A DNA stretch of 64,000 nucleotides from Thermogemmatispora tikiterensis. Its GTDB lineage: Bacteria; Chloroflexota; Ktedonobacteria; Ktedonobacterales; Ktedonobacteraceae. The notes under the pieces were generated by a model. The model was not told where the DNA came from. It was given only the letters and a program-made list of their open reading frames with translations, and made no database searches. Location: NCBI RefSeq assembly GCF_003268475.1, contig NZ_MCIF01000002.1:3766671-3830670 (forward strand), read 5' to 3'. The position numbers and the translations under genes are program-made. This document shows positions 25,264 through 34,246 of this stretch, in pieces; the first letter of the stretch is position 1; each line of letters begins with the position of its first letter.

Positions 25264-27072
25264 GTGGAGAAGCTGTTACCGCAGAACATCGAGGCCGAGT
25301 GTGGCGTCCTGGGCAGCATCCTGATTGATCCAGAGGCGATCATCCAGGTCGCTGACTTTTTGCGCCCAGAGGACTTTTATCGCGACGCCCATCGCGCCAT
25401 CTATGAGGTGATGCTCCAGCTCTACGAGCGGCATGAGCCGGCGGACTTTATTACGCTCTGTGATGAGCTGGAGCGTCAGGGGAAGCTGGAGGAGGTTGGC
25501 GGCGCCAGTTACATCACGTCTCTGGTCAACCAGGTGCCCACCAGCGGCAATATCGAATACTATGGGCGCATTGTGGAGCGCACGGCAGTCCTGCGTCGTC
25601 TGATCCATGCCGCTGGGCAGATCGCCGCCATCGCCTACGAAGAGGGCGATGCCGATGTGGCGCTCGATAAGGCCGAACGCCTGATCTTTGAAATCGGACG
25701 GCGGCGCCTGCGCTCGGATTTCTCGCTCCTGAGCGAAATCCTGTCCGAGTATTTGAACAAGCTGGATCAGCTTCATGAGCGGCGTGGGGCGATCGTCGGT
25801 GTCCCTACCGGCTTCTCCGACCTCGACCGCCTCACTGGCGGCCTACAGCGCTCGGACCTGATCATTCTGGCAGCGCGCCCCTCGCTCGGTAAGACCTCGC
25901 TGGCCCTGAGCATGGCCCATAACGCCGCTGTGCGCTTCCAGCAGACCGTTGCCATCTTCAGCCTGGAGATGAGCAAAGAGCAGCTAGTACAGCGTTTGCT
26001 CTCAATGGAAGCTGGGGTCGATCAGCAGCGCCTGCGCACCGGTTGGATCGATGATGAGGAGTGGGAGCGCATTATGCTGGCGACGCAGCGTCTGGCAGAG
26101 GCGCCGATCTGGATCGATGATACGGCCAGCATTTCCACGGCAGAGATGCGCAGTAAGGCGCGGCGCCTGCAGGCGGAGCAGGGCGTCGACCTGATTATTG
26201 TCGACTATCTGCAGTTGATGCAGACGACCAGTGGCAGCGCCCGACGCAACGAGAACCGCGTCCAGGAGATTTCGGAGATCAGCCGCACGCTGAAAGCACT
26301 GGCGCGCGAGCTGAATGTGCCAGTGTTGGCGCTCGCCCAGCTCTCGCGAGCCGTGGAAACGCGTCAGTCGAAGGTGCCCCAGCTCTCGGATCTGCGTGAG
26401 AGTGGCTGTCTGGCGGGGGAGACCGCGGTCTATCTGGCCGACGAGGGGGTCTGCTGTCCGATCGAGCGACTGATGGGGCGGCAGGGCTTCCGCGTACTGG
26501 CGCTGAATCCGGCGACGCAGCGTCTGGAGGCCGCGCCGGTAACGCGCGCTTTTGCAACGGGGCGCCGGCCTGTCTATCGCCTCACGACCGCGGGGGGCCA
26601 GCAGGTGCGTGCAACGGCCAATCATCGCTTTCTGACCCGTAGCGGCTGGCTGCGTCTGGATGAGCTGGGTGCCGGGCAGGCGGTGGCTCTCCCACGCGCC
26701 CTGCCGTCGGCAGTCTGGTCCGGCCCTGGTCATGCTCTGCAAACAGCGGAGGCTGGCGCGGGCGATGTCATCTGGGACCGCGTGGAGGCCATTGTGCCCG
26801 CCGGTGAGGCTGAGGTCTATGATCTGACAGTGGCTGGCCTGCACAATTTTGTGGCCGCTGACCTCGTCGTACACAACAGCATTGAGCAAGATGCCGATGT
26901 GGTGATGTTTATTTATCGAGATGATGTCTATAACCCGGACTCGGAGCGTAAAAATATCGCGGACATTATCGTTGCCAAGCATCGCAATGGTCCTGTCGGC
27001 GAGGTAAGCCTCTACTTCCAGGCGAGTCATACCCGCTTCTGTGATCTAGAGCTTTCTCCGCCTCCTGAGTAA
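25264..27072 (+). CDS. dnaB: Replicative DNA helicase DnaB with an in-frame mini-intein
   Basis: 602 residues, reducing to 445 after removal of the intein, the usual DnaB length. The N-terminal helical domain starts 'LPQNIEAECGVLGSILIDPE'; the RecA-like motor has Walker A ARPSLGKTS (Lys210), 'TVAIFSLEMSKEQL' and the Walker B region DLIIVDYLQLM, then 'NVPVLALAQLSRAVETRQSK'. The C-terminal extein resumes with SIEQDADVVMFIYRDD and ends at the usual place. It unwinds DNA at the fork and interacts with primase. The GTG at 25264 has GGAGA upstream. It is the first gene of an operon with a DnaD-domain protein (11 nt) and a DnaC-like loader, directly right of the candidate origin. Confidence 0.97.
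   Translation: MEKLLPQNIEAECGVLGSILIDPEAIIQVADFLRPEDFYRDAHRAIYEVMLQLYERHEPADFITLCDELERQGKLEEVGGASYITSLVNQVPTSGNIEYYGRIVERTAVLRRLIHAAGQIAAIAYEEGDADVALDKAERLIFEIGRRRLRSDFSLLSEILSEYLNKLDQLHERRGAIVGVPTGFSDLDRLTGGLQRSDLIILAARPSLGKTSLALSMAHNAAVRFQQTVAIFSLEMSKEQLVQRLLSMEAGVDQQRLRTGWIDDEEWERIMLATQRLAEAPIWIDDTASISTAEMRSKARRLQAEQGVDLIIVDYLQLMQTTSGSARRNENRVQEISEISRTLKALARELNVPVLALAQLSRAVETRQSKVPQLSDLRESGCLAGETAVYLADEGVCCPIERLMGRQGFRVLALNPATQRLEAAPVTRAFATGRRPVYRLTTAGGQQVRATANHRFLTRSGWLRLDELGAGQAVALPRALPSAVWSGPGHALQTAEAGAGDVIWDRVEAIVPAGEAEVYDLTVAGLHNFVAADLVVHNSIEQDADVVMFIYRDDVYNPDSERKNIADIIVAKHRNGPVGEVSLYFQASHTRFCDLELSPPPE
26407..26877 (+). other. DnaB mini-intein (157 residues)
   Basis: Starts at Cys382 (CLAGETAVYLADEG), right after SDLRESG, and ends at His-Asn538 before Ser539. 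Block B is visible as RATANHRFLT, and the C-terminal blocks as EVYDLTVAGLHNFVAADLVV then HN. All residues needed for class 1 splicing (Cys1, TxxH, penultimate His, Asn, Ser+1) are present. With 157 residues there is no room for a homing endonuclease. The insertion point is the one used by the Synechocystis and Rhodothermus DnaB inteins. Confidence 0.93.
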
Positions 27073-27083
27073 TCTCTGGATGG

Positions 27084-27857
27084 ATGGCTATGACGTCCTT
27101 TGCTGGCTTCCCTTCGGGCAAGAATCCCTATGTCCCTGTGCCGGAGGTCTTCTTCAGGTCGCTCCTGCCAGAGATCGAGGATGTGGCGGAATTGAAAGTG
27201 ACGCTGCACCTCTTCTGGCTCCTGGCCCAGAAGCGCGGTGAGCCGCGCTGTGTGAGCGAAGCGGAGCTGTTGGGCGATCGCGTGCTGCTCAAGAGTCTGA
27301 AGCGGCGCGGTGATCCGCGCCCTCCTGAAGAACGAGTACGCCAGGGCCTGGAGAAGGCGGTAGCACGCGGCACGATTCTCCGCGTCTACCTCAAGGTGCT
27401 CGGTGATGATGGCTCTGAGGATGAGGTCATTGGCTGGTATTTCTTCAATACGGCCCGCAGCCGGCGCGTTGTGGCTGAGCTGCAGGGCAGTGAGCTGATC
27501 CCGGTCCGCCTGCTCGATGTCGGGCAACAGCGTCCCGCGCCAGAGCACGGACTGCGCCAGGGCCAGAGCCAGGAGAGCGTCTCTTCGCCCGCTCCCGCTG
27601 CCGCAGCGCTGGCGCGCGTTGGGCACAGCCAGAATCAGCATTTACACATTGAGATTGAGCGTCCGAATATATTTGTCTTGTACGAACAGAATATAGGGCT
27701 TCTTTCTCCGCTGATCGCCGATGAGCTGCGCGATGCCGCTGAACGCTATCCTCCTGAGTGGATCGAGGCAGCTTTTCGCGAGGCAGTAGAACATAATAAA
27801 CGTAACTGGCGTTATATTCGCGCGATCTTGAGGCGCTGGGAAACGGAAGGCAGATAA
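27084..27857 (+). CDS. DnaD-domain replication protein
   Basis: 257 residues. The N-terminal ~120 residues look like a winged-helix region ('DVAELKVTLHLFWLLAQKRG', 'EERVRQGLEKAVARGTILRV'). A variable Gln/Ala/Pro linker leads to a C-terminal DnaB_2/DnaD domain with IFVLYEQNIGLLSPLIADEL and the hallmark end NKRNWRYIRAILRRWETEG. In Firmicutes, DnaD remodels DNA at the origin and helps load the helicase. The gene lies between dnaB and a DnaC-like loader, 11 nt after the first and 3 nt before the second, so all three are surely co-transcribed. Confidence 0.88.
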   Translation: MAMTSFAGFPSGKNPYVPVPEVFFRSLLPEIEDVAELKVTLHLFWLLAQKRGEPRCVSEAELLGDRVLLKSLKRRGDPRPPEERVRQGLEKAVARGTILRVYLKVLGDDGSEDEVIGWYFFNTARSRRVVAELQGSELIPVRLLDVGQQRPAPEHGLRQGQSQESVSSPAPAAAALARVGHSQNQHLHIEIERPNIFVLYEQNIGLLSPLIADELRDAAERYPPEWIEAAFREAVEHNKRNWRYIRAILRRWETEGR

Positions 27858-27860
27858 CCT

Positions 27861-29414
27861 ATGGAACGCTTGAATGAGATTATGCTCAAACAACGGCGGC
27901 AGCAACTGCTTCAGCAGCGCGCTCGCCAGTCTGGAGCGCTGCCACGAGCGCGCGGGGAGCAGACGACGCGCCTGCCTCTGCCCGAGCAAACCGCTCGTCT
28001 GAATCAGGTGCTCTCAGGCCCTGGGCGCTCGCCCCGCGGGCGCGTCGAAGTGACGGAGGTGCCTGGGGCTGATGTCCTGACCGATACGCTGACACTGGAG
28101 GGCGGTGAGCCGCTCTCACGCCCGAGCCGACGGCCTGGTCGGCAGACCGATCACCTCTATGGCGCGCGGCGAGAAGTCCCGACGTCATCTCTGCCACGAC
28201 GCGCGCGCGACTACTACTATCGAGCCGATGATTATCTACCGGCCTTGCGAGGAGATACCCTCTCCGACGACGAGTGGGAGGAGGACGAGGACGACGATGA
28301 GGGAGGGATGCGTTACGGCGATTGGGAAGATGAACAGGAGTTGCTGGAGGCCACTTCCCGTCCGGCTCTATCCCGCTTGGCTGTGGCCAGCAGACTGCCC
28401 TCGCCGAGGCGCTCGCCTACGCCCAGTGAGAGCGTGGCACTGCATCGTCGGACGGAGGGGCCGCCCTCGTCCCCAGGACTACCGCGTGATCGACTGGCTC
28501 TTCCGCCCACTGGCGTGCCTGGCCCTGCGCGCCAGCAACGGGTTACTCAGCCCCTGCGCCCCAATGCTCTCGCCAACCCCGCCTTCGCGCAGCTGCAGGA
28601 GGGCCTGCGGCAGCGTCAGGCTCGCCAAACGCCAGGACACGAGCGGCAAGCAGGAGGAAGGGGGGGACCGCTGGGAGCGATCGGCTCCAGCGAGTCGACG
28701 TTGCCGGCCCCCTTTGGCTCCCAGCGCCCTGTCTGCCCAAAGTGCAAGGGGGCCGGCTATCTGCGCCTGGATGTGCCCTTTGGCCATCCCCATTTCGGCA
28801 AACCCATTCCCTGCGAGTGCAAAGAGGCCGATCTCAAGGAGCGCCGGCGCCAGCAGCTCCGCAGCATGTCGAACCTGGAAGCCTTCCGCGATAAGAGCTT
28901 CAAGAACTTTAACTATACGGTGCCTGGGGTGCGGCAAGCTTACCAGGCAGCGCTGGAGTATGCACGTGAGCCTGATGGCTGGCTGCTGCTGGTGGGACCT
29001 AACGGCTGCGGCAAGACCCACCTGGCGGCAGCAATCGCCAATCTCTGCCTGGAAAATGGCTCTCTGGTACTCTTCGCTACCGTGCCTGATCTGCTCGACC
29101 ATCTGCGCGCCGCCTTCGCTCCCGAAGCGCCTGAGATCTATGATCAGCTCTTTGCACGCATGCGCGAGGCGGAGCTGCTCGTACTCGACGATCTGGGAGC
29201 ACAGCAAAGCTCGCCCTGGGCTAATGAGAAGCTCTTCCAGCTGCTGAACTATCGTTATAATTTGCGCTATCCAACGGTGATCACGGCCAATCCGCGCGGC
29301 CTGCAGGCCATCGATGAGCGCATTCGCTCGCGCCTCTCCGATGCCTCTCTCGTGACTATGGTGACCTTTGAGGGGGCGCTGGATTATCGTCCACGCAATC
29401 CTCGCCGGAATTGA
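27861..29414 (+). CDS. DnaC/DnaI-like AAA+ helicase loader with long disordered N-terminus
   Basis: 517 residues, about twice the usual loader length. Residues 1-290 are low complexity: Arg/Gln/Pro-rich with an acidic block (EEDEDDDEGG) and no clear fold. Then a zinc-binding module (CPKCKGAGY...CECKE) and an AAA+ domain with 'DGWLLLVGPNGCGKTHLAAA' (Walker A), 'AELLVLDDLGAQQ' (Walker B), 'PTVITANPRGLQ' and 'IRSRLSDASLV' (arginine-finger region). The zinc module plus AAA+ core is the DnaI arrangement. It would load DnaB onto single strands. The long tail may contact SSB, DnaD or DNA. Confidence 0.88.
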   Translation: MERLNEIMLKQRRQQLLQQRARQSGALPRARGEQTTRLPLPEQTARLNQVLSGPGRSPRGRVEVTEVPGADVLTDTLTLEGGEPLSRPSRRPGRQTDHLYGARREVPTSSLPRRARDYYYRADDYLPALRGDTLSDDEWEEDEDDDEGGMRYGDWEDEQELLEATSRPALSRLAVASRLPSPRRSPTPSESVALHRRTEGPPSSPGLPRDRLALPPTGVPGPARQQRVTQPLRPNALANPAFAQLQEGLRQRQARQTPGHERQAGGRGGPLGAIGSSESTLPAPFGSQRPVCPKCKGAGYLRLDVPFGHPHFGKPIPCECKEADLKERRRQQLRSMSNLEAFRDKSFKNFNYTVPGVRQAYQAALEYAREPDGWLLLVGPNGCGKTHLAAAIANLCLENGSLVLFATVPDLLDHLRAAFAPEAPEIYDQLFARMREAELLVLDDLGAQQSSPWANEKLFQLLNYRYNLRYPTVITANPRGLQAIDERIRSRLSDASLVTMVTFEGALDYRPRNPRRN

Positions 29415-29997
29415 GCCGACGCTGACCTGATCACCTGAGCGTGCTGCAGCCTGTTCCTCCAGACAAGAAGGACACGGCTGTGGTGCGCTCCTGGCCTCGC
29501 GAAACACCCGATAGCTTGTTGCCCCCTCTCCTCTGTGCCTGGCCTCCCTTATCATGAGGATTTCGCTGAGCTAGCTGTGCCCGTGAGGCCGCGACCCGCG
29601 CTGGGGCACCCTGACCCTCCTCATTCCGCTTCTCTGGCACTCTCTCACCCATTGCCGGGCTTGACCGAAGAAGCTGACCTTCTTGCCTGCACAGACTTCA
29701 CACCGCTGAAAAAATATGGTACACAATGAGATGGATTTGTGGCTCCTTGTCCCGCTCGCCTGGGAAAGCGGTCGCCTTATAAGGGTGCCAGAAGCTATGA
29801 GAAGCAGGTCAGGCAAAGGTGATTCTTCGTCTTTCTTCTTATCAAGAAGGTAATAAATGTATTAGGAAAGGAAGGGGGTAGAGCATGATGAGATAAGCGG
29901 ATCTCCGGGGTGCAAGTTTTCCTCTGCACGCTGGAGTGCGGAGCGTGCATCAACGCGGATGGTCATCTGTGAGCAAAGATTTGGCGGGAGGCTCCCC
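29415..29997. other. Spacer between primosome operon and secreted-protein gene
   Basis: No gene seen. An inverted repeat CTTCTT-ATC-AAGAAG lies near 29836-29850, in an AT-richer part that probably holds the promoter of the secreted-protein gene. Confidence 0.35.
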
Positions 29998-31641
29998 ATG
30001 AAACTGCTCAGCCATCGACTCTGTCTGCTTGCTGGTACCCTCGGTTTGGTCTTACTGCTGGCAACTGGCCTCAGCCTGGGGGGGGCCAGTCGAGCGCAGG
30101 CTGCCGTGCTCTTACAGACGCACTGGCACATCGACTGTTCCCGTCCAGGTACAGCCTGCACCGAGGTACAAGACCCTGAAGAGGTCTTTGGGGAAGGCTA
30201 CTATGTGGGACATGACGAGCCTTCAGTCTTATTCTACTCCTCTTTGCCCGGCTCGGGCAACCACATGACCTATTTGCTCCGTCTACCAACCGATCCACCG
30301 GGTTTGAGCGCTGGAGGGAACAAAGCCTTCAACTTCCAGTTACATATCACCTTCTGGTTTGGCATGGCCCTCTGCGATACCCAGTCCTATCCCCTCCAGG
30401 TGAGCACGTGTACACCGGATAGCGACCGCAATATCGTTGATCCGGCGGTCAGCCCCAATCATCCCGGCACGGCCTACATGGAGCTGCAATTTTACCCGCC
30501 TGGCTTTGTGTCCTGGCCGCAGGGCAATAGCTGCGACGCGCGCCAGTGGTGCGCCGCCCTGACCATAGACAGCCTGTCGGAAGACCCTGTACATGGCACA
30601 GTGCTCAACCCAACCTGTGCGGCGCAGACTGGGCTGGAGTATGTCAACTTCGCCTTTATTACGCGCGATGGGAGGGCGCAGGCGCCGGCCAACCCGGTGC
30701 AGTCGACGCTGGCCACGTTCACCCCTGATCCGCGGCGCGATCTCTTTATGAACTCCGGCGACTTCGTCCTGGTCAAGCTGGGCGATACGCCACATGGGCT
30801 GCGAGTCGATCTCTTTGATCTGACGACGGGCCAGCATGGAGCAATGACGGCCAGTGCCGCTAACGGCTTTGGACAGGTCAAGTTCGCGCCTGCCCCTTCG
30901 ACTGAGTGCACCAACATTCCCTACGATTTCCACCCGATGTACAGCACCTCCTCCGAGGCGACGCGCGTCATCTGGGCGGCTCACTCCTATAATATTGCCT
31001 TTGCCGACGAGATCGGCCATTTCGACTATTGCACTGGCCCCATTGACGCCAGCGGTATCTGTCGCGGCAGCGAGGGCACGGGCAGCGATCTTGAGCCAGC
31101 TGATAGCGATGATACTGCCTGCTTTGCGGCAACGGCCTCGTTGCGCATCCAGGTCTCGGGCTGCTACGGTACCAATGTGGGCTTCGACGGCACCTCTTAC
31201 AAGCCGGTCTGGCCAGATGGCAATACGCGACTCCATCCAACGCCGATTCTCTTCAGTAGCCCTCGCACGGGCCCGGGCGATCGGCAGAACTACAGTCGAG
31301 TGGCCTTCGAGTCAGACACGCCGCGCATTGAGGCGGCGGACTTCAATGGGCAGTGCAATCGGGATACTGGCGCTGGTTGTGCCATCGTGCCCAATACGGA
31401 CGATGGGGTGCCAGCGGACTTCTATCCCTTCTTCAGCATTGCCCACCACGGGCCAAGCTGTCTCTGGCTGATTGGAAACGACGTGCCGGGGTTGACGACC
31501 AACGATTTCGGGAAGACGAGTGAGTTTGGCTCTCTGTTGAAGCTGACTTACCTGGCTTTCGGAGGCGGTGGAGCAACCTTGCAGCGCTATAACGATTTTC
31601 GTCAGGTGCTGTCAAGCAATCCCTGCTCATTCCTCTCCTAG
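29998..31641 (+). CDS. Secreted cysteine-rich hypothetical protein
   Basis: 547 residues from ATG 29998, chosen because GGGAGG lies just upstream and because it gives a classic signal peptide: MKLLSHRLCLLAG, a hydrophobic core 'TLGLVLLLATGLSLGG' and a cleavage site after ASRAQA. The mature part has about 18 cysteines, often paired locally, plus many aromatic and Pro residues and no transmembrane anchor. It is probably an extracellular, disulfide-stabilised beta-rich protein. No known family is recognised; the text 'NSGDFVLVKLGDTPHGLRVD' suggests a jelly-roll-like or carbohydrate-binding module, but that is weak. It stands alone between spacers of about 580 and 800 bp. Confidence 0.7.
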   Translation: MKLLSHRLCLLAGTLGLVLLLATGLSLGGASRAQAAVLLQTHWHIDCSRPGTACTEVQDPEEVFGEGYYVGHDEPSVLFYSSLPGSGNHMTYLLRLPTDPPGLSAGGNKAFNFQLHITFWFGMALCDTQSYPLQVSTCTPDSDRNIVDPAVSPNHPGTAYMELQFYPPGFVSWPQGNSCDARQWCAALTIDSLSEDPVHGTVLNPTCAAQTGLEYVNFAFITRDGRAQAPANPVQSTLATFTPDPRRDLFMNSGDFVLVKLGDTPHGLRVDLFDLTTGQHGAMTASAANGFGQVKFAPAPSTECTNIPYDFHPMYSTSSEATRVIWAAHSYNIAFADEIGHFDYCTGPIDASGICRGSEGTGSDLEPADSDDTACFAATASLRIQVSGCYGTNVGFDGTSYKPVWPDGNTRLHPTPILFSSPRTGPGDRQNYSRVAFESDTPRIEAADFNGQCNRDTGAGCAIVPNTDDGVPADFYPFFSIAHHGPSCLWLIGNDVPGLTTNDFGKTSEFGSLLKLTYLAFGGGGATLQRYNDFRQVLSSNPCSFLS

Positions 31642-32458
31642 CACGAGAACTGGGAGCGGAGCAGTGGGGCATGGCGACTCGCCTTCTGGCCTGGCGAGAG
31701 GGTGAGTGAGATCTGTCTGGTAACGAGGGCAGGAGCCGCCAGCGATCCGCTCCGCAGTGCGGGCCGCCGCGAGTTCCTGCCCTGGCTGTCGACCTGGGCA
31801 AGGCTTGCTTTCCTGCTCGTCTGTGCCTTTCTTGCTGTTGCCAGAGCCTTCTTGCGTGTGCGATACTATCATAATTAGGAGCAGAAAGTAGAGCGCTATC
31901 CCTTCTACGGCTCTCTACGCCGTGGTGATAACTCTTCCGTACTCTATGCGCTTGGTGGAGAAGAAGCAAGAAGGGCAGCAGCCGATACACAGGTGTGCCT
32001 GGTCAACGATCCCAGGGCTACAGCCCGCGGCTGGCAGCTAGTTGTTACCGGTTGCCGCGTACGGCTGATTGAGAGCAGCCCTGTGGGTATGGGCGCGACC
32101 TGTGGCGAGGGTCGATGCGACGAGCATCAGCGGAGCAGCGCCTGCCAGACGTACCTGGTACTCGACTGTTTACCGATCATGCGGTACGTAAAGGTGAGCC
32201 AAGACAATGTCACCTGGCTGACCGTGGGTTGTTGGTAGACGACCGCGATCGCTACAACGGTGTGGCTGACGGTATTGAAGCGCTCCGGCATGGCCAGCAA
32301 CGCTTGCGCCAGGTCGGTCGTCAATTCCTGTTTGACGGTCACCGTCAGCTGTATACGCCAACTGTAGACCAGCGGAGTCCATACGTCGAGAGAGGAGGAT
32401 GCGGCGCTCCACCCCGGTCCGGTCCTCAAGGGCGGGGTCTCCGCGCCGCAGATTGCTG
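31642..32458. other. Gene-free spacer
   Basis: 817 bp without a convincing frame, RNA or repeat. A TACTAT/TATCATAAT cluster near 31864-31876 might be a promoter. Confidence 0.35.
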
Positions 32459-32857
32459 ATGAAACATATCGTCGGGATTTCGGAGATTGTGCTTTGGACG
32501 GCGGACAAGGAAAAGGCTCTCCACTTCTATCGCGACCTCCTGGGCTTAGAGGTGATCTCTCCTCCGAGCCTGCCGAACGTCTTTTTAAAAGTTGGCGAGG
32601 GGAAAGCCGGTATTCCCCAGATGATTGTTCTGGTGCCCAAGACTGAGGAAGTCAAAGCCAAACCTGCGGGCTACCAGCTTCATCATCTGGCATTGGAGCT
32701 GCCCGAGGAAGCCTTTGATGCGCAGTACGCAGCTCTCGTGCAGGCCGGCTACCAGCCACGCGGCGGCAAGCATCCCGTGCTGGCCAGTCGTACCATGTAT
32801 GTGGATGATCCTGATGGGAATGAAGTGGAGTTTATCTGCCGGGCCAGTGCCAGTTGA
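32459..32857 (+). CDS. VOC / glyoxalase-fold protein
   Basis: 132 residues with the vicinal-oxygen-chelate fold pattern: 'ISEIVLWTADKEKALHFYRD' (first beta-alpha-beta-beta-beta unit), 'YQLHHLALELPEEAFDAQYA' with the metal His, and the closing VDDPDGNEVEFI with the metal Glu. Relatives include glyoxalases, extradiol dioxygenases and bleomycin-resistance proteins; the substrate cannot be read. I chose ATG 32459 because it begins the domain; the longer frame adds 20 unconserved residues. It is 9 nt ahead of the FIST gene. Confidence 0.85.
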   Translation: MKHIVGISEIVLWTADKEKALHFYRDLLGLEVISPPSLPNVFLKVGEGKAGIPQMIVLVPKTEEVKAKPAGYQLHHLALELPEEAFDAQYAALVQAGYQPRGGKHPVLASRTMYVDDPDGNEVEFICRASAS

Positions 32858-32866
32858 GGACCTTTC

Positions 32867-34105
32867 ATGGAGAACGAGCGGATAAGTGCAGAAGAGATAG
32901 AGCATGGAAAAACAAGTATGAATGCGGCTGAGGAGCAGCCCCTGGTACGGGTGGCACTGGTCGAAGATGCACGCTGGGAGCGGGCCCTGGCTCGCGCCCT
33001 AGCGCGCGTCAAAGGTCCCACCGATCTGGCCATTCTCTTCGCCAGTGGCCTCTATGCAGAATCGCTGCCTGAACTCGTGCATCGTGCTTATGAGGAAAGT
33101 GGGGTGCGGCTGCTCATTGGCTGCTCCGGCCAGGGAGTGATTGGCCAGGGCGAGGAGCTGGAGGAGACAGCAGCTCTGGCCTTGATGACGCTGCAGTTGC
33201 CGGGGGCAAGGCTGCGAGTGGTGCGCTTTACGCAGGCCCTGGTCGAAGAGTGCGAGCGCGCCGAGGAGTGGCATACGCGCCTGGGGCTGTCGCCTGAAGA
33301 GGTCAAGGCCTGGCTGATCCTGGCTGATCCTTTCCGTCTGGATAGCGAGGCCCTGCTAGAAGGGCTGGCGCGGGCCTACCCCCATTGCCCGATCGTGGGT
33401 GGCCTGGCCTCGGCTCACCCCTTGCTGCAGCGAACTTTTGTCTTTCGCAATGGCAATGTCTTTGGCGAGGGAGGCGTTGGGCTGGCCCTCGGCGGCCCTT
33501 ACACTATCCTGCCGCTCGTCTCTCAGGGATGTGAACCAATCGGCGAACCCTGGACTATCACCAGCGTACGTGGCAATCTCGTCGAAACGATTTCTAATCG
33601 TCCCGCCTATGAACTTCTGCTGGAGACCTTACAGGAACTACCGCCTTTTATGCAGCGCCGTGCTCGCCATAACCTGCTAGTGGGCCTGGCGGCCAATGAG
33701 TACCGTGAGAGCTTTGGACGCGGCAGTTTCCTGGTGCGACCCCTGATTGGAGTCGATCGGCTCAGTGGGGGGTTGGCTATAGGGGCTATGCCGCGTGTGG
33801 GCCAGACGATTCAGTTTCAGATGCGCGATGCCAGTACTGCCGATATGGATCTGCGCGATGCGTTAGAGCGGGCACGTGAGGAGCTGCGTGACCGCGAACC
33901 GGTGGCCGCCATCCTCTGCACCTGTAATGGACGTGGCATGAACCTTTTCGATACCCCCAATCACGATGCTGAGGCGGTCGAACACTATCTTGGCCCTCTC
34001 CCGCTCGTTGGCCTCTTCTGCAGCGGCGAAATTGGGCCTGTTGATGGCCGTCCCTTCCTGCATGGCTTTACTGCCTGCATGGCGCTGCTCGTGCGTCTGG
34101 CATAA
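32867..34105 (+). CDS. FIST N and C domain protein
   Basis: 412 residues. FIST_N is seen around residues 40-220 (LLIGCSGQGVIGQG, 'AYPHCPIVGGLASAHPLLQR'). FIST_C covers the rest ('RPAYELLLETLQELPP...', 'PVAAILCTCNGRGMNLFDTP', 'PLVGLFCSGEIGPVDGRPFL' before HGFT). FIST proteins are sensory modules thought to bind small ligands such as amino acids, often joined to kinases or methyl-accepting proteins. Here it stands alone, so output would need a partner; the preceding VOC gene is co-transcribed. ATG has GAGG 6 nt upstream. Confidence 0.88.
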   Translation: MENERISAEEIEHGKTSMNAAEEQPLVRVALVEDARWERALARALARVKGPTDLAILFASGLYAESLPELVHRAYEESGVRLLIGCSGQGVIGQGEELEETAALALMTLQLPGARLRVVRFTQALVEECERAEEWHTRLGLSPEEVKAWLILADPFRLDSEALLEGLARAYPHCPIVGGLASAHPLLQRTFVFRNGNVFGEGGVGLALGGPYTILPLVSQGCEPIGEPWTITSVRGNLVETISNRPAYELLLETLQELPPFMQRRARHNLLVGLAANEYRESFGRGSFLVRPLIGVDRLSGGLAIGAMPRVGQTIQFQMRDASTADMDLRDALERAREELRDREPVAAILCTCNGRGMNLFDTPNHDAEAVEHYLGPLPLVGLFCSGEIGPVDGRPFLHGFTACMALLVRLA

Positions 34106-34246
34106 ATTGGCCGGATCTGGCCAGTCTGGTGCTCCTGGCCTGCGGCGGAGTGCCCCGTTGCTGCAATAGGGTTGCTCACGCGTTAGTGAAGTAACCGCCG
34201 GTCGAAGCCCTCGACGGGGCTTCTCCTCTCCCGCTGCCCTTTCGTC

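Noticed and set aside
28105..29247. A 380-codon plus-strand frame
   Set aside because: Same-strand shadow of the DnaC-like loader in another frame; sequence is low complexity and lacks motifs.
31433..31990. A 185-codon minus-strand frame after the secreted-protein gene
   Set aside because: Arg/Ser-rich with no motif and it overlaps the 3' end of the supported gene.
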